Positions 32,527 to 42,365 are shown, counted from the first letter of the stretch. The stretch is DNA of 64,000 nt from Armatimonadetes bacterium Uphvl-Ar2 (GCA_002162095.1 CP021424.1:496001-560000); one strand, 5' to 3'. Notes: generated by a model not told the origin, from the letters alone. Numbers and translations: made by a program.

Positions 32527-34869
32527 ATGAGTCAAGTCACCGATATCCTCCAGAACCTCGATTACGGCGTTGCGCCGGAATCCGCCCAATTGGCCGAAGA
32601 CTGGCTGAACGAGCACGGGCGCACCTTTGGGCACTACATCGGCGGGCAGTGGGTGGCCGCTGACACCACCTTTGCCACCATCAATCCCGCCACGGGCACC
32701 GAACTCGCCCAAATCGGTCAAGGTACCGAAGCCACGGTTAACCAAGCGGTGGAAGCGGCGGGTGTTGCTTTCGGCACCTGGAATTCCCTCCCCGGGGCCG
32801 AGCGCGCCAAGTATCTCTACGCCATTGCCCGCCAGATTCAAAAGCATGCGCGCCTCTTTGCGGTGCTGGAGAGCATGGACAACGGCAAGCCCATCCGCGA
32901 AACCCGCGATGTGGACGTGCCCCTGGCGGCGCGGCACTTCTACTACCACGCCGGGTGGGCCACCCTGGCCGAGGAAGAGTATCCGCACCACGGCCCCGTG
33001 GGCGTGTGCGGGCAGATCATCCCGTGGAACTTCCCGCTGCTGATGCTGGCGTGGAAGATTGCGCCCGCCCTCGCCATGGGCAACACGGTGGTGCTGAAAC
33101 CCGCCGAGTTCACTTCCCTCACGGCGCTGCTCTTTGCCGAGATCTGCCAGCGCGTGGGTGTCCCCAAGGGCGTGGTGAACATCATCACCGGCGACGGCGA
33201 AACCGGCAAGGCCCTGGTGGCGCACCCCAATGTCGACAAGATCGCCTTCACGGGCAGCACCGAGGTGGGCAAGCACATCCGGCGCAGCACCGCCGGTTCG
33301 CACAAAAAGCTGAGCCTGGAACTGGGCGGAAAATCGCCCTACATCGTCTTTGATGATGCCGACATGGACGCCGCCGTGGAAGGGCTGGTGGACGCCATTT
33401 GGTTCAATCAGGGCCAGGTGTGCTGCGCGGGTTCGCGCCTGCTGGTGCAAGAGAGCATCGCGGAAGAGTTCTATGCCCGCGTGCGGCGGCGCATGGCGCA
33501 GCTCCGCGTAGGGGACCCGCTGGATAAGGCCACCGACATCGGCGCGGTGGTGGACACCACCCAACTGGAACGAATTCACCAACTGGTGGAGCAAGGCGTG
33601 GCCGAAGGGGCGGAGAAGTTCCAACCCGAGTGCACCCTGCCCGCGCAGGGCTGCTTTTATCCGCCGACGCTGCTCACCGGGGTGGAACCCGCCAGCACGG
33701 TGGCCCAGGTGGAGATTTTCGGTCCGGTGCTGGTGGCGATGACGTTCCGCACCCCCAGCGAAGCCGTGGCCCTGGCCAACAACACCATTTACGGCCTGGC
33801 CGGGACGATCTTTTCGCAGAACCTCGACATCGCCCACGACGTCGCCGCGCAGATCAAGGCGGGCGTCATCTGGATCAACGGCACTAACTTCTTTGATGCC
33901 AGCGTCGGCTTTGGCGGCTACAAAGAGAGCGGCTTCGGCCGCGAGGGCGGCCGCGAAGGGCTGGAAGAGTATCTCGTCCGCGACCTCCCCACCGCCGAGG
34001 CACCCCGCCTGCCGGTCATCGACCCGCTGCCCGATGTCGACCCCGACATCGACCGCACCCACAAGCTCTACATTGGCGGCAAGCAGGTGCGCACGGATAG
34101 TGGTTATTCCCTCTCGCTGCCCCTCGCCACGGGTGGCATGGCCGATATCTCGCGCGGCAACCGCAAGGACATCCGCAATGCCGTGGAAGCCGCCGAAGCC
34201 GCCGCCTCCGGCTGGGCCGGCACCACGGCCTTCACTCGCGCCCAGATCCTCTACTACCTCGCCGAAAACATGCAGGGCGCCCGCCACCAATTGGTGGAAT
34301 CGCTCACCGCCCGAGGCCAGCAGAGCGCCGAAAAGGAGTTCGATGCCACCATTCACCGCGTGCTGCACTGGGCGGCCTGGGCAGATAAGTACGAGGGCAC
34401 GGTACACCAGCCGCCCCTGCGGGCCATGGTCTACACGCGCCCCGAGCCGCTCGGCGTCGTGGGCATCATCAACCCCGCCGCCCCCGCCCTGCTTGGGTTC
34501 ATCGGGGCTTGCCTGCCGGCCATTGCCATGGGCAACGCCATGGTGGCCGTGCCCAGTGCGCACAACCCGCTCCCGGCCCTGGAACTGTTCCGCATCATCG
34601 AGGCCTCGGATATCCCCGCCGGCGTCTGGAACATCGTCACGGGCCTCCCGGAAGAGCTTGAATCCACCCTCGCCGGCCACGACGGCGTGATGGCCCTCTG
34701 GCACTTTGGCGAAAGCGCTGCGCAGGCCAAAGCAGAACTCGAGAGCGCGGGCAACCTCAAGCAGATGTGGACCCCCAGCGGGCCCTTAGACTGGCACACC
34801 ACGCCCTCCACCGAATGGTTGAGGCGCGCCACTCAGGTCAAGAATATCTGGGTGCCCTACGGCGCTTAA
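32527..34869 (+). CDS. Two-domain aldehyde dehydrogenase, ALDH16 type
   Basis: The 780-residue protein contains two aldehyde dehydrogenase domains. The first (about 20-500) is complete: NAD-binding PWNFPLLMLAWKIAPALA, glutamate in LELGGKSPY, catalytic cysteine in GQVCCAGSR. The second (about 510-780) retains ALDH-like sequence (PLGVVGIINPAAPALLGF) but is shortened and lacks a catalytic cysteine. This is the layout of the ALDH16 family. With deoC 6 bp upstream, it probably oxidises acetaldehyde or a related aldehyde from deoxynucleoside breakdown. Confidence 0.85.
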   Translation: MSQVTDILQNLDYGVAPESAQLAEDWLNEHGRTFGHYIGGQWVAADTTFATINPATGTELAQIGQGTEATVNQAVEAAGVAFGTWNSLPGAERAKYLYAIARQIQKHARLFAVLESMDNGKPIRETRDVDVPLAARHFYYHAGWATLAEEEYPHHGPVGVCGQIIPWNFPLLMLAWKIAPALAMGNTVVLKPAEFTSLTALLFAEICQRVGVPKGVVNIITGDGETGKALVAHPNVDKIAFTGSTEVGKHIRRSTAGSHKKLSLELGGKSPYIVFDDADMDAAVEGLVDAIWFNQGQVCCAGSRLLVQESIAEEFYARVRRRMAQLRVGDPLDKATDIGAVVDTTQLERIHQLVEQGVAEGAEKFQPECTLPAQGCFYPPTLLTGVEPASTVAQVEIFGPVLVAMTFRTPSEAVALANNTIYGLAGTIFSQNLDIAHDVAAQIKAGVIWINGTNFFDASVGFGGYKESGFGREGGREGLEEYLVRDLPTAEAPRLPVIDPLPDVDPDIDRTHKLYIGGKQVRTDSGYSLSLPLATGGMADISRGNRKDIRNAVEAAEAAASGWAGTTAFTRAQILYYLAENMQGARHQLVESLTARGQQSAEKEFDATIHRVLHWAAWADKYEGTVHQPPLRAMVYTRPEPLGVVGIINPAAPALLGFIGACLPAIAMGNAMVAVPSAHNPLPALELFRIIEASDIPAGVWNIVTGLPEELESTLAGHDGVMALWHFGESAAQAKAELESAGNLKQMWTPSGPLDWHTTPSTEWLRRATQVKNIWVPYGA

Positions 34870-35183
34870 GCGAGCTGAACGTCAATCCGACGATCCGGGC
34901 TTTCAGGCAGGCTGGCCCGGATCTCGGCCATCAGAGCGTCCACGCCCTCGGCAGCCACTCTATCCGGCAACAAAGGTGCTTGCACCACGTGGCTCACGCG
35001 GTCCGGGTGCGGGCCGTTGATATCTCCAAAGTCCACGTCCAGGGTCAGCACCACGTCGCCCTCGTGGCGGGCCAAAAGCTCATCCACCAAGGATCGCACC
35101 GCCGCTCGCAGGCTGTCCGTGCTCACGTCCTCGCACTGCCCAATGTACATGTTGCCGAATTGGTCGGTGGCTTCCCACTTCAT
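34866..35183 (-). CDS. Small conserved-looking protein of unknown function
   Basis: The product has 105 residues from the ATG at 35183 (MKWEATDQFGNMYIGQ); an upstream start at 35210 would add nine. It has an acidic central part (LTLDVDFGDINGP) and no membrane or signal segments. It converges on the ALDH16 gene, with stops overlapping by 4 bp, and is divergent from pruA. I do not recognise the family. Confidence 0.45.
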   Translation of the reverse strand: MKWEATDQFGNMYIGQCEDVSTDSLRAAVRSLVDELLARHEGDVVLTLDVDFGDINGPHPDRVSHVVQAPLLPDRVAAEGVDALMAEIRASLPESPDRRIDVQLA

Positions 35184-35238
35184 GCCCGTGGTCTTACCCC
35201 ACCCAACCATCCGGGCAAAGCATCGGTAGACTCACGGC

Positions 35239-36870
35239 ATGAAGTTCGGTAACTTTCCTTACCCGACGCCCGTCAACGAACCCGTCCTGAACTACGCCCC
35301 CGGCTCGGCCGAGCGCAAGCGCCAGATCGAGGTGCTCAAGGAGCTGAAGGGCCAGGCGGTGGACGTGCCGATGTACATCGGCGGCCAAGAAGTCCGCACC
35401 GGCGAACTCCTCCGCCTCGCCCCGCCCCACGAGCATGCCCACACCCTCGGCCACGCCCACCGGGGTGGTGCCGAGCACGTTAAGCAGGCCATTGATGCCG
35501 CCCTGGCCGCCCGCGCCCACTGGCAAAGTCTGAGCTTCGAGAATCGCGCCGCCATCTTCCTGCGTGCGGCCGAGCTCATTGCCACCAAGTACCGCCCCTA
35601 TATGAACGGCACCACGATGCTGGGGCAAAGCAAGAACGTCTACCAAGCCGAAATTGACTCCGCCTGTGAAATCGTGGATTTCCTCCGCTTCAACGTCCAC
35701 TTCCTCAGCGAGATCTATAAGCAGCAGCCCATCAGCGGCCCCGGCGTGCACAACCGCGTCGAGTACCGCCCGCTCGAAGGCTTCGTCCTGGCCATCACCC
35801 CGTTCAACTTCACCGCCATCGGTGGCAACCTCCCCACGGCTCCTGCGCTCTGCGGCAACACCGTGGTGTGGAAGTGCGCCGACACGCAAATCTACAGCGC
35901 GCAGATGTTCATGCGCATCATGCAAGAAGCCGGCCTGCCGGATGGCGTGATCAACCTGGTTTACGCGCGCGGCCCGGTGGTCGGCGAGCAGTGCCTGGCC
36001 CACCGCGATTTCGCCGGCCTGCACTTCACGGGTTCTACCGGCACCTTCAATCACCTGTGGCACGCCATCGGCTCCAACCTGGATAACTACCGCAGCTACC
36101 CGCGCATCGTCGGCGAGACGGGCGGCAAGGACTTTGTGGTGGTCCACCCCAGTGCCGACCCCGATGTGGTGGCGACGGCCCTGCTGCGCGGCGCCTTTGA
36201 ATACCAAGGGCAGAAGTGTTCGGCGGCGTCCCGCTGCTACATCCCGCGCTCGATGGCCGAAACCATCCGCATCAAGATGGTCGATGGCATGGCGAGCTTC
36301 AAGATGGGCACCACCGAAGACTTCGGCAACTTCATCAATGCCGTGATTGACGAGAAGTCGTTCGACAGCATCATGGGCTACATCAATGCGGCCCACACCG
36401 ATGCCGACGTCAGCGTGTTGGTGGGGGGCAAGGGCGATAAGTCCGTGGGCTACTTTGTGGAGCCGACCCTGCTGGAAGCCAAGACCCCCGATTACCGCAC
36501 CATGTGCGAGGAAATCTTCGGCCCGGTGCTGACGATGTACGTCTACGAAGATGACAAGTGGAGCGACACGCTGCGCCTGGTGGACAACACCTCGCCGTAT
36601 GCCCTCACCGGGGCCGTCATCAGCCAGGATCGCGGTTCCGTAGAAGAAGCGGTGAACACCCTCCGGCACGCGGCGGGCAACTTCTACATCAATGACAAGC
36701 CGACCGGCGCGGTGGTGGGCCAGCAACCGTTCGGCGGCGCGCGCGGCAGCGGCACCAACGACAAGGCCGGGGCGATGCTGAACCTCTACCGGTGGCTCAG
36801 CGCCCGCACGATCAAGGAAACCTTCGTGCCGCCCACCGACTACCGCTACCCGTTCCTGCAGAGCGAGTAA
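35239..36870 (+). CDS. pruA: L-glutamate gamma-semialdehyde (1-pyrroline-5-carboxylate) dehydrogenase
   Basis: The 543-residue protein carries out the second step of proline breakdown, oxidising glutamate semialdehyde to glutamate with NAD. The ALDH4/P5CDH subfamily pattern is clear: AITPFNFTAIGGNLPTAPAL, glutamate in IVGETGGKDFV, and catalytic cysteine in YQGQKCSAASR. C-terminal PFGGARGSGTNDKAG is also typical. The gene stands alone, not fused to proline dehydrogenase and without putA nearby. Confidence 0.93.
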   Translation: MKFGNFPYPTPVNEPVLNYAPGSAERKRQIEVLKELKGQAVDVPMYIGGQEVRTGELLRLAPPHEHAHTLGHAHRGGAEHVKQAIDAALAARAHWQSLSFENRAAIFLRAAELIATKYRPYMNGTTMLGQSKNVYQAEIDSACEIVDFLRFNVHFLSEIYKQQPISGPGVHNRVEYRPLEGFVLAITPFNFTAIGGNLPTAPALCGNTVVWKCADTQIYSAQMFMRIMQEAGLPDGVINLVYARGPVVGEQCLAHRDFAGLHFTGSTGTFNHLWHAIGSNLDNYRSYPRIVGETGGKDFVVVHPSADPDVVATALLRGAFEYQGQKCSAASRCYIPRSMAETIRIKMVDGMASFKMGTTEDFGNFINAVIDEKSFDSIMGYINAAHTDADVSVLVGGKGDKSVGYFVEPTLLEAKTPDYRTMCEEIFGPVLTMYVYEDDKWSDTLRLVDNTSPYALTGAVISQDRGSVEEAVNTLRHAAGNFYINDKPTGAVVGQQPFGGARGSGTNDKAGAMLNLYRWLSARTIKETFVPPTDYRYPFLQSE

Positions 36871-36891
36871 CCCCGGGCAGGAGCAAAAAGA

Positions 36892-36927
36892 GAAACCCCC
36901 GATTCCCTTGCGGGAGTCGGGGGTTTT
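36892..36927 (+). terminator. Hairpin terminator shared by two convergent genes
   Basis: AAACCCCCGA-TCCC pairs with GGGA-TCGGGGGTTTT around a TTGC loop, with A and T runs on both sides. It lies between pruA (plus) and the third PEP-CTERM gene (minus), so it can serve both. Confidence 0.85.
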
Positions 36928-36951
36928 GCGTTCGCAAGTCAGCCGCGAGGC

Positions 36952-38052
36952 TTACTTGCTGCGGCGGCGTCGCGCCAGGGCGAGCAGGCCCGCACCCAGG
37001 GCGATCATGCTGGCCGGTTCCGGCACGGCGGTGATGGTGAACGCCTGAATCCCGTTGTTGGTGTTCAGAGCGTAGAGGTTCACCGAGTTACCCGTGATGG
37101 AGCCGAAGGCAAGGTCGCTGGTCGCGTTGCCGTTGCTGTTCGCAGCACCCGTGGTGTTGTTTAGCGTCAGGATCGGAGTCAGAGTTTGGGTTCCGCTCAC
37201 GCTGGTCACATCATAAATGCGCACCACATTACTGTTAGCATCCACCGTCGCCATTAACGTAAAGCCGTTGAGGCTCACGAAGTCAACCGCTGTTTCGCCG
37301 CCGGAACCCGGCGTCCAGCTCGCACTCAGCGTACTGCCGTTCGCAATGCGGTAGGGGCTCGTCGCCGCCGTGCCACCGGTTTGCTTGCCCACCACGTTGC
37401 CGTTGGTGTCGTAAGCAATGCCGAGTCGGAACGAACCGTTGCCTGCACCCGCCACCGTGTTGTTGGTCGGAGTCAAATTCGTGCCGTCGAAGGCGAAGCT
37501 GTAGTAGCCCACCACGTCGTTCGGCGTTGCCCCGCCCTTTCCGGACACGAAGGACACCGAGTTCCCGCTGCCGGTGATGTCACTGGCGTCGCCCAGTCGC
37601 GTCGCCGTCGTCGTGGAGACGCTGAACGTGTGCGAAAGATTGCCGGCAATGCCCGCGGCTTCGTTGGCCCAGCGATAAACCTTGAACGGAGAGCCCGAGG
37701 TCGCCGAAGCCGACAGGTTGGTTCCGAAGATCTGACCGTCGGTCGTGGCCATCACCGTGTTGAACGTCCGGGTTCCAAGCGAGACGCCCGCCATGTTGAA
37801 AAAGCCCGTGCGCGCGCCGGTCGAGCCATCGAGGATGCTCACACCCAGACCGTTGCCGAGCAGAACGTTGCCCGTCGCCGGGTTAAAAGCGATCGAGCGC
37901 TGGTTGCTGTCGCTGGAGGTCAGGTAGGAGATGCCGTTCTCACCCGGAGCCCACCAGCCGTCGCCGCCCCAAGTTCCGAGCGGAGCCGCCGTCACCTGAG
38001 CCTGCGAGGCCGCCGCGACTGCCAGCATGGCAAGCAAAGCAAAATTCTTCAT
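36952..38052 (-). CDS. PEP-CTERM sorting-domain protein, DUF4394-like beta protein
   Basis: The product has 366 residues from the ATG at 38052; AGGGAACAAC before it includes a ribosome binding site. The signal peptide is MKNFALLAMLAVAAASQAQ. The mature region looks like a beta-propeller or lectin-like fold with repeated short strands (NQRSIAFNPATGNVLLG, then TFNTVMATTDGQIFG), and the end is VPEPASMIALGAGLLALARRRRSK. It is probably sorted to the surface by an exosortase. The DUF name is a guess from overall look; the sorting signal is certain. Confidence 0.8.
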   Translation of the reverse strand: MKNFALLAMLAVAAASQAQVTAAPLGTWGGDGWWAPGENGISYLTSSDSNQRSIAFNPATGNVLLGNGLGVSILDGSTGARTGFFNMAGVSLGTRTFNTVMATTDGQIFGTNLSASATSGSPFKVYRWANEAAGIAGNLSHTFSVSTTTATRLGDASDITGSGNSVSFVSGKGGATPNDVVGYYSFAFDGTNLTPTNNTVAGAGNGSFRLGIAYDTNGNVVGKQTGGTAATSPYRIANGSTLSASWTPGSGGETAVDFVSLNGFTLMATVDANSNVVRIYDVTSVSGTQTLTPILTLNNTTGAANSNGNATSDLAFGSITGNSVNLYALNTNNGIQAFTITAVPEPASMIALGAGLLALARRRRSK

Positions 38053-38180
38053 TTGTTGTTCCCTATGGCTTCTGTACGCGCACGGGGCACGGAACTTAGC
38101 CGAACCCATTATGCTCGGACTCTCTGTTAAGGCTCTACTGCCAAAATTACGGGGACTAGGACTGCGGTAAAACGGACCCG

Positions 38181-39440
38181 ATGTCCATCAGTCGGCGCGA
38201 ATTGCTCAAACTGGCCGCCGGAAGCGCGACCGTGCTCTCTCTGTCCTCCCTCTCCTTCGGGCAAGGAACAACCCCGTTACGGATCGGCATCGTGGGCACC
38301 CACGGCAAAGGTGAAAGCAACCGCAAAGCCGCCGCTCAGTTCGGCACTATCGCCGCCATCTGCGATGTAGACCACACCCGCCTGGCGCAGGCCGCCGCCG
38401 ACCACCCCGAAGCCGAGCGCTTCGTGGATTTCCGGGCCATGATCACCGATCGCAGCCTCAATTTGGATGCCGTCGTGGTCTCCACCCCGGACCACACCCA
38501 CGCCGCCGCCGCCGCCCTGGCCCTGGCACGAGGCCTGCACGTGTATTGCGAAAAGCCGCTCACCCGCACCATCGGCGAAGCCCGCCGCCTGGCTCAACTC
38601 GCCCGCACCAACCGCTGCGTGACCCAGATGGGCAACCAGGGCGCCGCCGCCGACAACTTCCGCCGGGCCGTCAATTTCGTACGCGACGGAGGCCTGGGAG
38701 AGATCCGCGAAGTGCACTGCTGGACCGACCGCGCCAAGGGGTGGTGGCCCCAAGGTGGCCCCGCCAGCCCGCCCAAGCGGCACCCCGAATCTCTGGAATG
38801 GAGACTATGGCTCGGCCCGGCCCCCTATCGCCCCTTTGCCGATGGCTACCACCCGTTTGCCTGGCGCGGCCGCCGCGACTTTGGCACCGGCGCCCTGGGC
38901 GACATGGGCTGCCACCTCATGAACCTGCTCTGGCACAGCGTGGACCTGCGCTCCCCGCGCACCATCACCGCCGAGACGGGCACCTTTGATGTGGACAGCT
39001 TCCCCACCGATGCCCAGGTGCAGTTCGATTACGCCGACTTCGGCCTGACGTGGTACGAAAGCGGTCGCCGCCCCACCCCGCCCGCCGGACTGGAAATTGG
39101 CGGCAACGGCGGCCTGATTGTGGGCAGCCGGGACACGCTTTACTTTGATGATGCCTACGGCGCCGAACCTCGCTTGTTGAGCGGCAACCCCATCCCGGAC
39201 ATCTCCTTTACGAAGTCTCCCGGGCATATGAAGGAGTGGTTCGACGGGATGCAAGGCGGCGACCGTCCCTATTCGGACATCGTCCATGCCGGCGCGCCCC
39301 TTACGGAACTCTTATTGTTAGGCAACCTGGCAATCTTGACGGGCAAACCGACTCACTTGAACGGCCAGATCGGCCGCGCCGACCTGCGCGGCTACGAGGA
39401 CTTGGTGAACCCCGCTCGCACTCCGGGCTGGGAAATCTAA
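38181..39440 (+). CDS. Tat-exported Gfo/Idh/MocA family oxidoreductase
   Basis: The 419-residue protein begins with a twin-arginine signal (SRRELLKLAAGSATVLSL). The Rossmann start is RIGIVGTHGKGESN, and VYCEKPLTRTIGEAR holds the EKP motif that defines the family. The rest (QMGNQGAAADNFRRAV, then TGALGDMGCHLMNLLWHS) fits the exported subgroup common in planctomycetes and relatives. Such enzymes oxidise or epimerise sugars with bound NAD(P). The substrate is unknown; no sugar-operon partner is adjacent. Confidence 0.88.
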   Translation: MSISRRELLKLAAGSATVLSLSSLSFGQGTTPLRIGIVGTHGKGESNRKAAAQFGTIAAICDVDHTRLAQAAADHPEAERFVDFRAMITDRSLNLDAVVVSTPDHTHAAAAALALARGLHVYCEKPLTRTIGEARRLAQLARTNRCVTQMGNQGAAADNFRRAVNFVRDGGLGEIREVHCWTDRAKGWWPQGGPASPPKRHPESLEWRLWLGPAPYRPFADGYHPFAWRGRRDFGTGALGDMGCHLMNLLWHSVDLRSPRTITAETGTFDVDSFPTDAQVQFDYADFGLTWYESGRRPTPPAGLEIGGNGGLIVGSRDTLYFDDAYGAEPRLLSGNPIPDISFTKSPGHMKEWFDGMQGGDRPYSDIVHAGAPLTELLLLGNLAILTGKPTHLNGQIGRADLRGYEDLVNPARTPGWEI

Positions 39441-39448
39441 GCCCTGCC

Positions 39449-40492
39449 CTAACGAACGGCAGGCTCCAGCAGGGTGAGGGTTTGCGCCGTGGCATCCAGG
39501 CGCGCCCGCACCCCGAGGGGCATGATGTGGTTATCCGCCACATGCCCAAACGGGAGACCGGCCATCGCCGGGACGCCCGCCGCCTTGGCCCGCTCTTCGT
39601 GCACCTGCTCCATCGAGAAGGTCAGGTTCGGGTCGTCCGGGGGTGGCTCCTCGCCCGGGCGCGGTCGCTTGCGGAAGTTGCCAAATACGATCCCCGCCGC
39701 CTCGGCGAGCCCGCCGTTCAGGATCAGCTGGGTCAGCATCCGGTCTACCCGATACGGCTCCTCGCCGATGTCTTCCAGGAATACAATGGCCCCGGCCAAC
39801 GAGGGCAGATACGGTGTGCCGCACATCGAGGCCACCAGTGTCAGGTTGCCTCCCACCAGCGGGCCTTCGGCCACTCCCGGCACCAGCGTGCGGCGCGGCT
39901 CCGTGCTGGCGGCATTCTTCACTTCCCCCCAGGCCTCGGCCGCTAGGCACACGGGCAAGGTGCCACGGGCGTACTCCGTCCAACTTGACTCGGCGCACGG
40001 ACCATGGAAAGAAACCACCCCGGACTGAGCCAAGTACGCCAGGTGCAACGCCGTGATGTCGCTGTAGCCCATGATCACCTTGGGCGACTTCCGCATCGCC
40101 TCGTAATCCAACACAGGCAAAATCCGCATCGCCCCGTAGCCGCCCCGCAAACAAAAGACTCCCTGAACATCAGGGTCACGAATCACTTCGTTCAGGTCTT
40201 CGGCCCGCTCCGCGTCGGTCCCGGCCAGATACCCCCACCGGGCCAGCGCACGCTTCCCTAGCACGGGCTCAAAGCCCAAGCTCCGCACACGCTCGGCGGC
40301 GCGGTCCAGGTGCGCCTGGTCATCCGCCGGGCCCGCCGGACATACAATCGCAATCCGATCCCCGGGGCGCAAGGCGGGCGGGCGCAGCACTTCGTCTGGC
40401 TCCGCTACGGGGTCGCTTCCCATGCTCAATCCCACTCCCGCCAAGCCCAGTCCGGCGGCTCCGGCCAAGAATGCGCGGCGAGAGGTCTCCAT
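39449..40492 (-). CDS. ldcA: LD-carboxypeptidase (peptidase S66) with Tat signal
   Basis: The product has 347 residues from the ATG at 40492, which starts a twin-arginine signal (SRRAFLAGAAGLGLAGVGL). The S66 features are PGDRIAIVCPAGP at the start, FCLRGGYGAMRILP, the nucleophile serine in IMGYSDITALHL, a glutamate in VFLEDIGEEPYRVDRML, and histidine in GLPFGHVADNHIMPLG. These enzymes remove the terminal D-Ala from tetrapeptides during peptidoglycan recycling. An exported version is less usual than the cytoplasmic LdcA. It is divergent from the next gene. Confidence 0.88.
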   Translation of the reverse strand: METSRRAFLAGAAGLGLAGVGLSMGSDPVAEPDEVLRPPALRPGDRIAIVCPAGPADDQAHLDRAAERVRSLGFEPVLGKRALARWGYLAGTDAERAEDLNEVIRDPDVQGVFCLRGGYGAMRILPVLDYEAMRKSPKVIMGYSDITALHLAYLAQSGVVSFHGPCAESSWTEYARGTLPVCLAAEAWGEVKNAASTEPRRTLVPGVAEGPLVGGNLTLVASMCGTPYLPSLAGAIVFLEDIGEEPYRVDRMLTQLILNGGLAEAAGIVFGNFRKRPRPGEEPPPDDPNLTFSMEQVHEERAKAAGVPAMAGLPFGHVADNHIMPLGVRARLDATAQTLTLLEPAVR

Positions 40493-41531
40493 GTCCCAAG
40501 GATACTCACGCCCTGCAACCGAGAACGCCCTCTCATTCGTCCATTCTTTCAAGGTGCTTGCCTCGTTCTTGTTCATCGCCGCCGCCCCGCCGGTGTTCAC
40601 CGCTCCACCCATCGAACGATTTGATGGCCAGGGATGGGGCGAGATCCGCTTTGGGCAAACCACTGATGCCGAACTCAAGGCCAAGTGGGCCACGCGCAAG
40701 AGCCCGCTCCGTCCCGAAGCCATCCGCCTGGAGGCTCAAGGGGGCGTTGTCATCGACGTGCTGCTGGATGGGCGAGGGGGCGAAGCCAAAGCGCAAGGCA
40801 TCCGGCTAGCCCTCACCAGCCCGCCCGACCTTCGCCGCATGGGCATCCTCTACGGCGACGAACCCGAAGTTCGCTACTTCAAAACCCGCTACGAGGGCAA
40901 ACAACTCCTGGTCTTCCCCAAGTCAGGGGTGTTCTGCTACCACGCTCCGGGCGAAGACACGACGATTTGGTTTCTCGTCCGGCCCGACCGGTTGCAGGAA
41001 GAACTCCAAGACACCACCACCAAGCCCACCGCGCTTTCGCCCGTCCCCGACCCCGGCGCGGGCTGGGATCGCGTGGGACGATACGGCTTCACCGATGTGG
41101 ATGTCAGCATCTCCGGCAACAATCGGCCGCGAGGCATCAGCCGTCTCACCGAAGATCGTGTGGGATGGCGGCTCGACGACGCCCTCCGTTCCTTCGGCGA
41201 GCGCAACCGTGTGCGTTACACCCCCGGCGAGTCTGGCCGCTACGACATCGAGATCAATGGCGGCAAGTGGGATTCCCGCGGTACCGCCGATTTCAGCGTG
41301 TCCGCCAGCCTGAGCGTGGACACCCCTTACGGCCAAGTCACCGAGAGCATTTACGACAGTGAGCGGTGCGGGGGCAGCCTGGAATCTCGCCTCGTCAACC
41401 TGGGTTACGGTGCCATCTATGAGCTCGAGCGCAAGATGGCCCGCCGCCTCGCCAACCTCGGCCCGCCCAGCCCCACCGAAGCCGAAGAGGCCCGCATGCA
41501 GGCCCTCTATACCCGCCTCAGCCGGCCCTGA
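40491..41531 (+). CDS. Secreted protein of unknown function
   Basis: The product has 346 residues from the ATG at 40491, preceded by a GAGAGG ribosome binding site at 5 bases. That ATG overlaps, head to head, the start of the S66 gene. A later GTG at 40554 would begin right at the hydrophobic signal (VLASFLFIAAAPPVFTA) and is the alternative. The mature part (EIRFGQTTDAELKAKWATRK, then IWFLVRPDRLQEEL) is not a family I recognise and has no membrane segments. The GWGEIRFG/TTDAELKA pattern suggests a small repeated domain. Confidence 0.5.
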   Translation: MSQGYSRPATENALSFVHSFKVLASFLFIAAAPPVFTAPPIERFDGQGWGEIRFGQTTDAELKAKWATRKSPLRPEAIRLEAQGGVVIDVLLDGRGGEAKAQGIRLALTSPPDLRRMGILYGDEPEVRYFKTRYEGKQLLVFPKSGVFCYHAPGEDTTIWFLVRPDRLQEELQDTTTKPTALSPVPDPGAGWDRVGRYGFTDVDVSISGNNRPRGISRLTEDRVGWRLDDALRSFGERNRVRYTPGESGRYDIEINGGKWDSRGTADFSVSASLSVDTPYGQVTESIYDSERCGGSLESRLVNLGYGAIYELERKMARRLANLGPPSPTEAEEARMQALYTRLSRP

Positions 41532-41567
41532 AACTTGCCGGGCCGCCATAATAAATAGTTACCCCTC

Positions 41568-42365
41568 ATGGTGGAACCTCGTGGCGACCGATTGATTGAA
41601 GCCCGGGCTGCCTTTGTCTCCGATTTTCACCTTGGAGCGGCGGCCTGCAATGCCACGGCGATCCTCGACTTTCTGGCCCGGCTGCGCTGCGAGAAGCTCT
41701 ATCTCATCGGGGACATCATTGACGGCTACGTGGCCAACCGAGAGGGCAAGTGGACGCAAGAGCACAGCAACGTCCTCCGCGCCATCCTCACGCAAACCCG
41801 CCACGGCACCCAGGTGTACTACCTGCCCGGCAACCACGACTCCTTCCTGCGCCGAGTCACCGGCATCGAACTCGGCAACATCCTGATCCAAGATCAGATC
41901 ATCCACGAGACGGTGGGCGGCCAGAAGGTAATGGTGATCCACGGCGACCAGTTCGATTCCAGTGTCAACAAGTCCACCGTGTTGCCGCTCCTGGGCACGC
42001 TCATTCACGAAAAGGTCACGGTGTGGCAACGCACGGCCAACGAGAAACGCAATCTCACTAACCGGCCGCCGCACGACCTCCCCCGGCGCCTGAAAAAGAT
42101 GGTGAAGCGCATCACCCAAAAGATGGCAAGCTACGAAGAGACGCTCACGGAGTTTGCGGCCGAGAAAGGCTGCAGCGCCGTCGTGTGCGGACACATTCAT
42201 GCTCCGGCTCTTAAACTTGCCGAAAACGGGGTCTATTACATCAACACGGGCGACTGGACCGACCACTGCACTTTTGTTCTCGAGGACGACGCGGGCAACC
42301 TGCGCATCATGCAATACAGCGACACGCTGAATGGTGCGAACCCGCCCGCCGTGACGACACCATGA
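41568..42365 (+). CDS. Metallophosphoesterase, LpxH-like
   Basis: The product has 265 residues. The metal-binding motifs of calcineurin-like phosphoesterases appear in order: SDFHLGA, LIGDIIDGY, LPGNHD, VIHGDQFD and CGHIHAP, all close to the LpxH (UDP-2,3-diacylglucosamine hydrolase) pattern. The substrate may be a lipid-linked nucleotide or sugar rather than true lipid A precursor, since other lpx genes are not present here. Its stop overlaps the next start by 4 bp (ATGA), so it belongs to a three-gene lipid operon with the duplicated membrane protein and the glycosyltransferase. Confidence 0.85.
   Translation: MVEPRGDRLIEARAAFVSDFHLGAAACNATAILDFLARLRCEKLYLIGDIIDGYVANREGKWTQEHSNVLRAILTQTRHGTQVYYLPGNHDSFLRRVTGIELGNILIQDQIIHETVGGQKVMVIHGDQFDSSVNKSTVLPLLGTLIHEKVTVWQRTANEKRNLTNRPPHDLPRRLKKMVKRITQKMASYEETLTEFAAEKGCSAVVCGHIHAPALKLAENGVYYINTGDWTDHCTFVLEDDAGNLRIMQYSDTLNGANPPAVTTP

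Noticed and set aside
32518-34704. Long minus-strand ORF (728 codons) opposite the ALDH16 gene
   Set aside because: It mirrors a clear aldehyde dehydrogenase gene; in GC-rich DNA such long antisense frames are common. Its composition (His/Gly/Val-rich, no domain) is that of a shadow.
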